Assembly (NCBI GenBank): GCA_027489415.1
Contig: JAIXZU010000020.1
Location: 1 to 16,319, forward strand
Length of the DNA: 16,319 nucleotides
Direction of reading: 5' to 3'
Source: Alphaproteobacteria bacterium
GTDB taxonomy: Bacteria > Pseudomonadota > Alphaproteobacteria > UBA2136 > UBA6156
Positions 1 through 8,079 of this stretch are shown here, in pieces. How positions within the stretch are numbered: position 1 is the first letter of the stretch; every line of letters starts with the position of its first letter. A program made the position numbers and the translations under genes. Under the pieces are notes generated by a model. The model did no database searches. It was not told where the DNA came from and was given only the letters and a program-made list of their open reading frames with translations.

Positions 1-576
1 ATGGGTTTCATGGTTGATGAGGCGACGCCGACAGTTTGGCGTGGGCCTATGGTGCAGAGTGCATTGATGCAAATGCTCAAGCAGGTGCGGTGGGGGAGTG
101 GGGATAAGCCTTTGGATGTTCTGGTTTTGGATATGCCGCCGGGGACGGGGGATGTGCAGCTAAGTATTTGCCAGAACGTGGTTTTAGCGGGGGCGGTGAT
201 TGTTTCCACACCGCAGGACATTGCTTTAATAGATGCCCGCAAGGGTTTGGAGATGTTTAAAAAAGTTGGTGTTTCGGTGTTGGGAATTGTGGAGAACATG
301 AGTGTCTACTGCTGCCCGGCATGCGGCCATGAGAGCCATATTTTCGGTTCCCATGGTGCGCAACACATGGCAAGTGATTTGGGGTTTGAGGTGCTGGCGG
401 AGGTTCCCCTCGCGCTCGAGATTCGGGAAAACACCGACGCCGGACGGCCATTGGTGATTACGGCGCCGGATAGCCCTGCGGCTGCCACTTACCGTGGGTT
501 GGCGGACAAGGTTTGGGAGAAGATTTCCGCCCCAGTACCGGAAGGCAGTGGGACGGTGAAGATTGTGATTGAGTAA
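1..576 (+). CDS. mrp: Mrp/NBP35-family Fe-S cluster carrier ATPase, C-terminal part (5' end outside window)
   Basis: This is the C-terminal 191 residues of an Mrp/ApbC-type P-loop ATPase, a cytoplasmic scaffold or carrier that delivers Fe-S clusters to apoproteins. Visible family signatures are a WRGPMVQSAL segment near residue 13, the Walker-B-like region DMPPGTGDVQL around residues 44-54, and a CPxC pair (C105, C108) that bridges the cluster in the dimer. The deviant Walker A motif and any N-terminal DUF59 domain would lie upstream, so the ATG at base 1 is probably an internal methionine and the gene is cut by the window edge. The tail after about residue 178 is short and weakly conserved. 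An intrinsic terminator follows directly, separating it from hflK. The family call is secure; the start is not visible. Confidence 0.93.
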   Translation: MGFMVDEATPTVWRGPMVQSALMQMLKQVRWGSGDKPLDVLVLDMPPGTGDVQLSICQNVVLAGAVIVSTPQDIALIDARKGLEMFKKVGVSVLGIVENMSVYCCPACGHESHIFGSHGAQHMASDLGFEVLAEVPLALEIRENTDAGRPLVITAPDSPAAATYRGLADKVWEKISAPVPEGSGTVKIVIE

Positions 577-599
577 GAGAGGCTGGGTGCCTCTTTTTT
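577..599 (+). terminator. Intrinsic terminator after mrp
   Basis: AGAGGC (578-583) and GCCTCT (589-594) form a 6-bp stem with a 5-nt loop, followed by a run of five T. It begins immediately after the mrp stop codon and should separate mrp from the hflK unit. Confidence 0.8.
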
Positions 600-645
600 G
601 TGCAAGATGCGGACATGGGGCTGGTGGGGCTGTGTCGTGTTTTGA

Positions 646-673
646 TTGACCGAGGCGCTTGGGCACGTATGGT
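646..673 (+). promoter_or_regulatory. Candidate sigma-70-type promoter for hflK
   Basis: TTGACC (646-651) and TATGGT (668-673) are separated by 16 bp, close to the -35 and -10 consensus. Transcription would begin about 7 nt past the -10 box, at or next to the ATG at 681, which suggests a leaderless or near-leaderless hflK message. This is inference from sequence similarity only. Confidence 0.4.
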
Positions 674-680
674 AGTGGCT

Positions 681-1871
681 ATGAAATTACAGAACATGTT
701 TGCATGGGATAACGGCCAAGGGCCTTGGGGAAAACCAAAAGGGGCTAGCAAGCCACAGGCCCGCGCGCCGGAGCGCCCGTTTGCGGGACGTGACAGCGGC
801 CCGCGTGCCCAGCCCGAGCTGGAAGATGTTGTGAATGAAATGGCTGAAAAGCTGCGCGGTTTCTGGAAGGGTGGGCAAGGCGGTAATGGCGGACGGCCAA
901 GTGGGGTTGGGCCTGGGGGAATCGGCTACGAATGGTGGGCGGTTGGTGGGCTGATGCTTTACCTTGCTTCTGGATTATATATTGTCGCACCCGAAGAACA
1001 GGGTGTTGTGACGCGGTTCGGGGCGTATGTGAAAACCAGCGATTCCGGCCTTAACTACCACCTGCCATGGCCTATGGAGAGTGTCGTGAAGCTGCCTGTG
1101 ACGCGGGTTAACCAGCTGGAAGTGGGTTTCCGGAGTGGAGAGGCGCGTGAGGATGTGATTGATGTTCCTGCCGAAAGCATGATGCTGACGGGGGACCAGA
1201 ATATTCTGGACCTTGATTTCACCGTGAACTGGAAAATTAAGAACCCTGCGGCCTTTATTTTCAATGTAGCTGACCCAGGCGGGACACTGGTTGATGTGGC
1301 CGAAAGTGTGATGCGCGAGACCATTGGCCGCCACCCTGTGGACGATGCGCTGACCAGTAATAAAGCGGCGATTCAGCAGGAAGCGAAAGAGCAGATGCAA
1401 CGCGTGCTTGATGCTTATGGCATGGGGATTGTGATTGTGAACGTGGCGTTACAGCGTGTGAACCCGCCGACAGAGGTTGTTGAGGCTTTCCGTGACGTGC
1501 AGGCTGCGAACGCTGATAAAGAGCGCCTGATTAACGAAGCGCGTGGGTATGCCAACCAGATTGTACCGCTGGCCCGTGGTGAGGCTGCCAAAATGATTGA
1601 GCAAGCCGAGGGTTACAAGGCGGCCAAGGTTGCCGAAGCCACCGGTGCGGCCGAGCGCTTTAATGCCCAAGTGGGAGCTTACCAAGCCGCCCCTGGTGTG
1701 ACGCGTGACCGCCTGTACTTTGAAACAATGCAGGCCGTGCTGAAAGACGTGCCGAAAGTGGTGACGACAAGCCGCAATGCCAACGGTGTCTTGCCTTTCC
1801 TGCCGCTTGACCGAATGGTGAAGCCTGCCGCCGGACCAGAAGTGCCCGCAACTGAAGGAGGAGCACGATAA
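681..1871 (+). CDS. hflK: HflK, membrane SPFH/band-7 protein, FtsH regulator
   Basis: HflK forms a large inner-membrane complex with HflC that surrounds FtsH and limits its access to membrane substrates. The 396-residue product has a Gly/Pro-rich polar N-terminus, one membrane segment around residues 85-103 that ends with YIVAPEEQGVVTRFG, and then the SPFH/band-7 domain. A long Ala/Glu/Lys-rich helical stretch (about 270-340, with INEARGYANQIVPLARGEA) follows, as in the family. The frame is open back to a GTG at 600, but residues encoded before 681 look unlike HflK. The MKLQNMFAWDNGQGPWG start resembles family N-termini, so I chose 681; ATG 669 is the alternative. No good Shine-Dalgarno precedes 681. 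The stop codon overlaps the hflC start (TAATG), so the two are translationally coupled. Confidence 0.93.
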   Translation: MKLQNMFAWDNGQGPWGKPKGASKPQARAPERPFAGRDSGPRAQPELEDVVNEMAEKLRGFWKGGQGGNGGRPSGVGPGGIGYEWWAVGGLMLYLASGLYIVAPEEQGVVTRFGAYVKTSDSGLNYHLPWPMESVVKLPVTRVNQLEVGFRSGEAREDVIDVPAESMMLTGDQNILDLDFTVNWKIKNPAAFIFNVADPGGTLVDVAESVMRETIGRHPVDDALTSNKAAIQQEAKEQMQRVLDAYGMGIVIVNVALQRVNPPTEVVEAFRDVQAANADKERLINEARGYANQIVPLARGEAAKMIEQAEGYKAAKVAEATGAAERFNAQVGAYQAAPGVTRDRLYFETMQAVLKDVPKVVTTSRNANGVLPFLPLDRMVKPAAGPEVPATEGGAR

Positions 1872-2731
1872 TGAACCAGCAAAAGATGATTGTTTACGGA
1901 ATTGCAGCCTTTGTTGGCCTGTTGATGCTGTGGAGTTCCGTCTTCATGGTGCGCCAGCAGGAGCAGGCGATGATTGTGGCGCTTGGTAAGGTTGTGAGGC
2001 TGGTGGATGAGCCGGGCCTGCACCTGAAAATGCCGCTTTACCACCAGATTGTGTACTTTGATAAGCGCCTGCTGAACAACGAAAGCCCGACCGAAGAGGT
2101 GCAAACCCTTGATAAAGAACGCGTGCAGGTGGACAGCTTCACGCGTTGGCAAATTGTGGATGCAGGGATGTTCTACCGCAACGTGCGCAGCATACCCATG
2201 GCTGTGCAGCGGCTTGATGCGATTGTGAACTCGAACATTCGTGAGGCCGTGGCAATGACGAAGCTAAGTGACCTTGTGGGCCCGAAACGGGATGAGGTGA
2301 TGCAGAAGATTTATTCACAGTCCGCCGCTGAGGCTGCGCCGATGGGAATCCGGATTGTGGATGTCCGTCTAAAGCGCACTGACCTACCCACAGAGAACAG
2401 TGAAGCTGTTTACCGCCGGATGCGGGCGGAACGCCAGAAAGAGGCTAGCCAGCTGCGTGCGGAAGGTGAAGAGGAGGCTCAGAAGATCCGCGCTGAAGCC
2501 GAGCGTGCCCGAACGATTCTGCTGGCTGAAGCGCAGCGGGATTCCGCGAAGCTTTGGGGTGAGGGAGAAGCTGCCGCAACCCGCATTACGGCTGGTGCAT
2601 TTAGCAAAGACCCTGACTTCTACCGCCTGACCAAGAGCCTTGAAGCTTATAAGAAGTCCTTCAGTGCCAGCAATACGGTGATTATGGTTGACCCGGCCAG
2701 TGACTTCATGAAAACCATGATGAACCCCTAG
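1871..2731 (+). CDS. hflC: HflC, membrane SPFH/band-7 protein, partner of HflK
   Basis: HflC is the obligate partner of HflK in the periplasm-facing complex that modulates the FtsH protease. The 286-residue product starts with a hydrophobic membrane anchor (about residues 6-26), followed by the FMVRQQEQAMIVALGKVVR junction typical of HflC. The SPFH domain (about 30-190) comes next, then a charged coiled-coil region rich in Arg, Glu and Ala (about 175-235, RMRAERQKEASQLRAEGEEE). The start is clear: AAGGAGGAGCACG lies just upstream and the ATG overlaps the hflK stop. Length fits the family. In many alphaproteobacteria a DegP-type protease follows; here the next gene is miaA, 26 nt downstream on the same strand. 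Confidence 0.95.
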   Translation: MNQQKMIVYGIAAFVGLLMLWSSVFMVRQQEQAMIVALGKVVRLVDEPGLHLKMPLYHQIVYFDKRLLNNESPTEEVQTLDKERVQVDSFTRWQIVDAGMFYRNVRSIPMAVQRLDAIVNSNIREAVAMTKLSDLVGPKRDEVMQKIYSQSAAEAAPMGIRIVDVRLKRTDLPTENSEAVYRRMRAERQKEASQLRAEGEEEAQKIRAEAERARTILLAEAQRDSAKLWGEGEAAATRITAGAFSKDPDFYRLTKSLEAYKKSFSASNTVIMVDPASDFMKTMMNP

Positions 2732-2757
2732 TTTAGATACCAGAGGTTTGAAGTTAG

Positions 2758-3645
2758 ATGGGCTTGCCTGAGGTTTTGGTGATTTTTGGACCAACGGCAA
2801 GTGGGAAGAGTGGTGCTGCTGTGGCGATTGCCGAGGCAGTTGGTGGAGAGGTGATTAATGGGGATAGCCGGCAGGTTTATTCCCATATGCCGATTATAAC
2901 TGCGGTGCCCGAGGAGGCTGAGCGGCGCGGGATTCCGCATCATTTGTTTGAGTTTGTTGACCCTGCCGAACGCATGAGTGCGGCCCGTTGGGCTGAGCTG
3001 GCAGAGGCCACGATTGAAGACGTTTTAGCGCGTGGAATGAAGCCCATTATTGTTGGGGGTACTGGCCTTTATTTACGGACGCTGATGGAGGGCTTGAGCG
3101 AGGTTCCTGCCGTTCCACTTGAGATTGAGGCCCAGTTTGAGGGTATGGCTGCGGAAGACATGCACCGTAAGCTTGGGGAGATTGACCCGCAGCTGGCAGC
3201 GAAGTTACACCCTGCCGATACACAACGAATAAAGCGGGGATTGGTGGTTCATACGCACACGGGCACGCCCCTGAGTGACTGGCAGGCGATGCCGAGCCGT
3301 GTTCCGCCGTATGCTTTCCGTAAACTGGCGATAAGCCCTGAGCGGGAGCTGCTGTATTCCCGCATTGAGGCACGCTGGGACCAGATGGTTGAGCGTGGCG
3401 TTGTTGATGAGATTCAAGCCCTGAAAGGTAAGGGGTATACGCTGGAGATGCCCGGATTGCAGGGGTTGGGTATTCCTGAAATTTACGATTACCTTGATGG
3501 GGCGTTGAGTTGGGAAGAGGCGAGCCGTGTGGCGGTCCAGGGAACGCGCCACTACGCCAAGAGACAGGTGACATGGCTTAGGAACAGCTTTGCGGCTGAG
3601 AGAGAATTTGCAACGCCTGCTGAAATGATTGCATTTGTTGCCTGA
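2758..3645 (+). CDS. miaA: tRNA dimethylallyltransferase
   Basis: MiaA transfers a dimethylallyl group from DMAPP to N6 of A37 in tRNAs that read UNN codons, the first step toward ms2i6A. The 295-residue product carries the P-loop GPTASGKS (residues 11-18), then the DSRQVY substrate motif (36-41), a GGTGLYL segment near residue 100, and the C-terminal TRHYAKRQVTWLRN signature. The usual QRIxRALEV helix is present in altered form (TQRIKRGLVV), and the usual A(I/V)GY segment reads LQGLGIPEIYDYL, so the protein is a slightly divergent member. An AGAGG box lies 11 nt before the ATG, with a TTAGATG context that recurs elsewhere in the window. It probably belongs to the hflKC transcript: the gap is 26 nt and no terminator is seen. 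Confidence 0.95.
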   Translation: MGLPEVLVIFGPTASGKSGAAVAIAEAVGGEVINGDSRQVYSHMPIITAVPEEAERRGIPHHLFEFVDPAERMSAARWAELAEATIEDVLARGMKPIIVGGTGLYLRTLMEGLSEVPAVPLEIEAQFEGMAAEDMHRKLGEIDPQLAAKLHPADTQRIKRGLVVHTHTGTPLSDWQAMPSRVPPYAFRKLAISPERELLYSRIEARWDQMVERGVVDEIQALKGKGYTLEMPGLQGLGIPEIYDYLDGALSWEEASRVAVQGTRHYAKRQVTWLRNSFAAEREFATPAEMIAFVA

Positions 3646-3728
3646 GGAATGGCCTGTGGGGGCTTGTTTCTTGCCCTGCGCAGGCGTAGGGTGCGGCGAG
3701 ATTTCCAAGAAGAGGTTTAAGAATTACG

Positions 3729-6326
3729 ATGTGTGCCGTTGCCGTGTTTGATAGTGCGAGTTTGCCCCTGGTTGAAGATATGTATGCGAAGTTTATAGCC
3801 GACCCCAGCAGTGTGGACGCTGAGTGGAAAGCTTACTTTTTAGGATGGCAGGCTGGTGGCAGCCTGGCTGGTGAGGGGGCCGGTGATGGTAAGGATCTGG
3901 CGCGTTTCAAGTACGCTGAAGCCTGGCGCACCCGTGGCCACCTTGCCGCGCATATTAACCCGCTGAATACGTCTTTCCCCGAGCGTGGTGCTGAGCTAAA
4001 GCCTGAAACCTATGGCCTGACAGAGAGCGAAGCCGGAGATTATGCAGCCGTTTACGGTGGCAGCATTGGTGTTGAGTGCGGTGTACTGCGTGTTCCCGCC
4101 GAGCGTGAGTGGGTGCAGGCATGGTGGGAAGGACAAGCAGCCAAAGCCAAAGCCGATAAACCGACCCAGCTTGCGATGTATGAGGGGTTGGTTCAGGCCA
4201 ATAACTTTGAGAAGTTTTTGCATACCAAGTTTGTGGGGGCGAAGCGTTTCAGTGTGGAAGGTAATGATGGGATTGTACCGTTGCTGCGCCTCCTGACCAA
4301 TGAGAGTGCCAAAGACGGTGTAAAGCATATTGTGATGGGGATGGCCCACCGTGGGCGCCTGAACGTGCTGTGTAACGTGATGCACAAGCCGCTGGCTGAG
4401 CTTTTTGCCGCCTTCGGTGACAAGCTTACTACCGAAGGTGGGCCTAGCAGCGGGGATGTGAAGTATCACCTTGGTAAAGTTTACAATGCCCATACCCCAA
4501 GTGGCGATGTGGAGTTGCAGCTGATGTTCAACCCCAGCCACCTTGAAGCCGTGAATGCCATGGTGCTGGGTGCTGCGCGCGCCAAGGCTGATTTGGCTGG
4601 CGGGGATGAGAAGGTGTTGCCGGTGATTATCCATGGTGATAGCGCTGTGGCAGGACTTGGTAACGTGGCCGAGACTAATAACCTGATGGGGCTTAAGGCT
4701 TACCATGCTGGTGGGACTCTTCATTTTGTACTGAACAACCAAGTGGGCTTTACGGCCAACCCTGAAGATGCATTTGCAGGGGCTTATTGCACGGATATTT
4801 TCAAGCATATGAGTGTTCCGATTGTGCATGTGAATGCCGATGACATTGAGGCCTGCTGGACGGCGACGCGCTTTGCCTGGGAGTACCGTAAGACCTTTGG
4901 AAAGGATGCCGTTGTTGAGTTGATGGGGTACCGCCGGTGGGGGCACAATGAGGGCGATGACCCGACTTTTACCCAGCCGAAGCTGTATGAGAAGATCCGG
5001 CCCCATGCTGTGCCGATGGAGATTTATGGCGCTAAATTGAAAGCAGTGGGTGTTTCAGACGCTGAGCTTCATAAGATTGAGCAAGCTTATGCAGATGAGT
5101 TGGCAGCGGCGTTTGCTGAGGCCAATAAAGGCATTGCGACGACAACCAAGGCTGAAAAAGCCAGTAATGCCAAGGTTGAGACAATGGCAGAGGCTGGATT
5201 TGTTAAGAAAGTGATCACCGCTTGGGGCAAGCAGCCTGACGGGTTTGTGATTAATGACAAAGTTGCCAAGGTTGTTGAAGAACGTGTCGCGATGCTTCAC
5301 GGCGAGAAGCCCCTTAACTGGGGGGCGGCCGAGACAACGGCTTATGGGTGCCTTCTTCAGGAAGGTGTAAGTATCCGGATGAGTGGGCAGGACGTGCAGC
5401 GCGGGACTTTCAGCCACCGTCATGTCGTTCTCGTTAATGGGGCTGATGGCAGCAAGTGGAATGTGCTGAATACGCTTGGGGTTAAGGGTGCGACCGCGAG
5501 CTTCTATAACTCTGCGCTGAGTGAAAATGCCGTTATGGGCTTTGAGTATGGTTACGCACTGGCACGCCCCAAGGACAGCCTTGTGGTTTGGGAAGGCCAG
5601 TTTGGGGACTTTGCCAACGGGGCCCAAGTTGTGATTGACCAGTTCCTGGCTGCGGCTGAGACCAAATGGGGGCAGATGAACCACCTCGTTCTGTTGTTGC
5701 CGCATGGGTATGAAGGGCAGGGGCCTGAGCATTCCTCAGGGCGGCTTGAGCGTTTCCTGCAGCTTTGTGCGGAAGAGAACATGCGTGTGGCCTACCCGAG
5801 TACTCCGGCCCAGATTTTCCACCTGCTGCGGCGGCAAGCCAAGAGTGGGGTTAAGCGCCCGCTGGTGGTGATGACGCCGAAGAGCTTGCTACGAAACCCT
5901 GCGGCGGTTTCCCCGCTTTCCGAGTTGCTGAATGGTGCTTTCCAGCCCGTGATTGCTGATACGGTTGAGGCGAAGGGGGTGAAGAAGGTCGTGTTGTGTT
6001 CCGGCAAGGTTTATTATGACCTGCTGGCCCGCCGCGATGCCGACAAGCGCACCGATGTAGCCCTTGTACGTGTGGAAGAGCTTTACCCATGGCCTGAGGC
6101 CGAGCTTGCCAAGGTGCTGGGTGCTTACAAGAGCAAGGATGTTTACTGGGTACAGGAAGAGCCGCGTAATATGGGTGCCTGGAGCCATGTACGCGAATAC
6201 TGGAACGAAGAATGGGGCTACCTGCACTACCTTGGGCGCCCTGCCAGTGCCAGCCCCGCGGTGGGCACCACTGTGCGCCATGCCGCTGAGCAGAAGGCGA
6301 TCGTTGATTCGGTTTTTGGGAAATAG
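3729..6326 (+). CDS. sucA: 2-oxoglutarate dehydrogenase E1 component
   Basis: E1o is the thiamine-diphosphate enzyme that decarboxylates 2-oxoglutarate and reductively succinylates the E2 lipoyl group in the TCA cycle. Residues 13-36 match the conserved N-terminal E1o segment (VEDMYAKFIADPSSVDAEWKA shortened here). Further signatures are MAHRGRLNVL (from 205), FNPSHLEAVN, the ThDP/Mg site HGDSAVAG (302-309) with NNQVG (336-340), and YRRWGHNEGDDP around H406. The transketolase-like C-terminal domains follow (FEYGYALARP, EGQFGDFANGAQ, EEPRNMGAW). At 865 aa it is shorter than typical E1o (about 930-980), through several internal shortenings rather than a lost domain. No mycobacterial-type fused E2 domain is present. 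An AGAGG box lies 13 nt before the ATG. sucB follows after 76 nt. Confidence 0.97.
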   Translation: MCAVAVFDSASLPLVEDMYAKFIADPSSVDAEWKAYFLGWQAGGSLAGEGAGDGKDLARFKYAEAWRTRGHLAAHINPLNTSFPERGAELKPETYGLTESEAGDYAAVYGGSIGVECGVLRVPAEREWVQAWWEGQAAKAKADKPTQLAMYEGLVQANNFEKFLHTKFVGAKRFSVEGNDGIVPLLRLLTNESAKDGVKHIVMGMAHRGRLNVLCNVMHKPLAELFAAFGDKLTTEGGPSSGDVKYHLGKVYNAHTPSGDVELQLMFNPSHLEAVNAMVLGAARAKADLAGGDEKVLPVIIHGDSAVAGLGNVAETNNLMGLKAYHAGGTLHFVLNNQVGFTANPEDAFAGAYCTDIFKHMSVPIVHVNADDIEACWTATRFAWEYRKTFGKDAVVELMGYRRWGHNEGDDPTFTQPKLYEKIRPHAVPMEIYGAKLKAVGVSDAELHKIEQAYADELAAAFAEANKGIATTTKAEKASNAKVETMAEAGFVKKVITAWGKQPDGFVINDKVAKVVEERVAMLHGEKPLNWGAAETTAYGCLLQEGVSIRMSGQDVQRGTFSHRHVVLVNGADGSKWNVLNTLGVKGATASFYNSALSENAVMGFEYGYALARPKDSLVVWEGQFGDFANGAQVVIDQFLAAAETKWGQMNHLVLLLPHGYEGQGPEHSSGRLERFLQLCAEENMRVAYPSTPAQIFHLLRRQAKSGVKRPLVVMTPKSLLRNPAAVSPLSELLNGAFQPVIADTVEAKGVKKVVLCSGKVYYDLLARRDADKRTDVALVRVEELYPWPEAELAKVLGAYKSKDVYWVQEEPRNMGAWSHVREYWNEEWGYLHYLGRPASASPAVGTTVRHAAEQKAIVDSVFGK

Positions 6327-6327
6327 T

Positions 6328-6355
6328 GATTAGAAGTTAGAGATTAGAAGTTAGA
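6328..6355 (+). repeat. Two perfect 14-bp direct repeats in the sucA-sucB spacer
   Basis: GATTAGAAGTTAGA occurs twice in tandem (6328-6341 and 6342-6355), starting within two bases of the sucA stop codon. The remaining spacer (6356-6402) contains the partly similar AGAGATTTAAGAGCTAAG and the sucB ribosome-binding region. Related TTAGA(T) words occur before miaA and before the gene at 7633. Confidence 0.9.
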
Positions 6356-6402
6356 TTTATCTGATTTCAGAGATTTAAGAGCTAAGGAAGAAAGAGATTA
6401 TT

Positions 6403-7611
6403 ATGACTGTACAAATTAAAGCACCGGCGATGGGAGAGAGCATTGCGGAAGCGGTGGTGGCCAAGTGGCTGGTTGCCGTGGGCGATGTGGTGAAGGCCGA
6501 CCAAATGGTGGCCGAGCTTGAAACCGATAAGGTGAACCTTGAGGTGACAGCGCCTACTGCCGGGAAGATTACGAGCATTGCTACGGCGAAGGGATCTACC
6601 GTGAAGGTTGGGCAGGTGATGGCCGAGCTTGATGAGGCTGGTGCTGCGGCTGCGGCCAGTGAAGCGCCTGCCAGTGCTGCGGCCAAAGCGCCTGCGGCGG
6701 CTGCGCCTGAAGTTGCGGCGCCCGTGGCCGCTGATGCGCGCGTTGCCAAGAGTGGGCCGGCTGTGCAGAAGCTGGTGGCTGAGGGGGCTGATACCACCGG
6801 TGTTGTGGGAACAGGTAAAGATGGCCGATTGACCAAAGGCGACGTTTTGGCCGGACCAGCACCTGCTGCGGCACCCGCTGCACCGCGTGCGGCTGTGGCT
6901 GTTAACACTGCTGCTTTGCAGGAGCGTGTGCCGATGACGCGCATCCGGAAGACTATTGCAGGCCGTTTGAAGCAGGCCCAGAACACTGCGGCCATGCTGA
7001 CGACTTACAACGAAGTTGACCTAAGCAAGGTGAACGAAATGCGTAAGCTTTACAAAGATGCCTTTGAGAAAAAGCATGGGGTTAAGCTTGGTTATATGGG
7101 CTTCTTCAGCAAGGCGGTTGTTGACGCCTTGAAAGCATGGCCCGCGTTGAATGCCGAGATTGATGGCGAAGACATTATTTACAAGAACCACTATGACCTT
7201 GGCATTGCCGTGAGCAGTGACCGTGGATTGGTAGTGCCGGTTGTGAGGAATGCCGACAAGCTGAGCCTTGCTGAGATTGAAAAGAGTATTGGTGACTTTG
7301 GTACCCGTGCGCGCAGTGGCGGGCTGAAACCTGACGAGTTGAGTGGTGCGACCTTTAGTATTACCAATGGAGGGACGTTTGGAAGCCTCATGAGCATGCC
7401 GATTCTGAACTACCCGCAAGTGGGGATTCTGGGCATGCATGCGATTAAGGACCGGCCGGTTGTGGTGGATGGTCAGATCGTCATCCGCCCCATGATGTAC
7501 CTTGCGCTGACTTATGACCACCGCATTGTGGATGGCCGTGAGGCGGTGAGCTTCCTGGTACGCGTGAAGGATTGCCTTGAAGACCCTGCACGCATGGTTG
7601 TTGGTATCTAA
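6403..7611 (+). CDS. sucB: 2-oxoglutarate dehydrogenase E2, dihydrolipoyl succinyltransferase
   Basis: E2o is the core of the 2-oxoglutarate dehydrogenase complex; it moves the succinyl group from E1 to coenzyme A. The 402-residue protein has a single lipoyl domain (about 1-77) with the lipoylated lysine in ETDKVNLE (K43). An Ala/Pro-rich flexible linker follows (about 80-118), then a peripheral-subunit-binding domain (about 122-155, GTGKDGRLTKGDVL), a second Ala/Pro linker and the catalytic domain from about 170. The active-site motif YDHRIVDGREAV places the catalytic pair at H373 and D377. Lengths and order are standard. An AAGGAAG/AAGAGA purine-rich stretch precedes the ATG. The unknown gene at 7633 begins 21 nt downstream. 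lpdA, its E3 partner, is not adjacent but lies 1.7 kb away. Confidence 0.97.
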   Translation: MTVQIKAPAMGESIAEAVVAKWLVAVGDVVKADQMVAELETDKVNLEVTAPTAGKITSIATAKGSTVKVGQVMAELDEAGAAAAASEAPASAAAKAPAAAAPEVAAPVAADARVAKSGPAVQKLVAEGADTTGVVGTGKDGRLTKGDVLAGPAPAAAPAAPRAAVAVNTAALQERVPMTRIRKTIAGRLKQAQNTAAMLTTYNEVDLSKVNEMRKLYKDAFEKKHGVKLGYMGFFSKAVVDALKAWPALNAEIDGEDIIYKNHYDLGIAVSSDRGLVVPVVRNADKLSLAEIEKSIGDFGTRARSGGLKPDELSGATFSITNGGTFGSLMSMPILNYPQVGILGMHAIKDRPVVVDGQIVIRPMMYLALTYDHRIVDGREAVSFLVRVKDCLEDPARMVVGI

Positions 7612-7632
7612 GCTATAGAGGTTAGACATTAG

Positions 7633-8079
7633 ATGGTGGATTGGCGGGCGCTTGAGCCGCTGAGTGCGGCGGGACTGATGATGATGGCAAAAACGGCCGT
7701 GCGTGAGACACGGCCGCTTGTTGACCGTAATGCGCGCTTGAGCCATGTGGGGTTCCGGAGCCAGAGTCTTCTGGAATGGGAGAACCTGATGATGGAGATG
7801 GCGCCGCTGGGACAGGTTTTCATGACCTTTAAGCCTGATGGCCGGAAAATCCCCTTTGTAAAATTAAGTGTGCCTATAACGGTTGGTGCCGATGTTCTGA
7901 CATATGTTGAGCTACCCGCCCCCAAGCCCGTGAGTGTGGAGGAACCTGCGATAGTGGTTTCCTACCAGATTAGCGGTGAGAGCCGTGAGCCGATGCTGAA
8001 AAGTGGCTATGACGTGCGCGAACAGAGTATGCATGCCGAGGACTTTATTGCCAGAGACGCTGGTAAGAGCGTGGTATGA
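7633..8079 (+). CDS. Unrecognised 148-aa protein between sucB and the shikimate-kinase-like gene
   Basis: I do not recognise this protein. It has no signal peptide, no membrane segment and no cysteine. The N-terminal half (about 1-65) looks helical and Met-rich (AGLMMMAKTAV near residues 14-24, MMEM near 53-56). The middle contains a proline-rich, probably beta-rich part (ELPAPKPVSVEEPAIVVSY, about residues 96-114). Coding is supported by position: it begins 21 nt after sucB with an AGAGG box 11 nt before the ATG, a leader nearly identical to that of miaA. Its stop overlaps the next start (ATGA), implying translational coupling. It may be cotranscribed with sucAB; a role in 2-oxoglutarate dehydrogenase or aromatic synthesis would be guilt by association only. 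Confidence 0.8.
   Translation: MVDWRALEPLSAAGLMMMAKTAVRETRPLVDRNARLSHVGFRSQSLLEWENLMMEMAPLGQVFMTFKPDGRKIPFVKLSVPITVGADVLTYVELPAPKPVSVEEPAIVVSYQISGESREPMLKSGYDVREQSMHAEDFIARDAGKSVV

Noticed and set aside
3670..3690. Palindrome CCTGCGCAGG upstream of sucA as an operator
   Set aside because: A single 10-bp palindrome in GC-rich DNA is expected by chance, and it does not match a regulator site I know.
3996..5006. 336-codon minus-strand frame inside sucA
   Set aside because: It is fully antisense to a well-supported E1o gene and its product has no family features; it results from codon bias of the plus strand.
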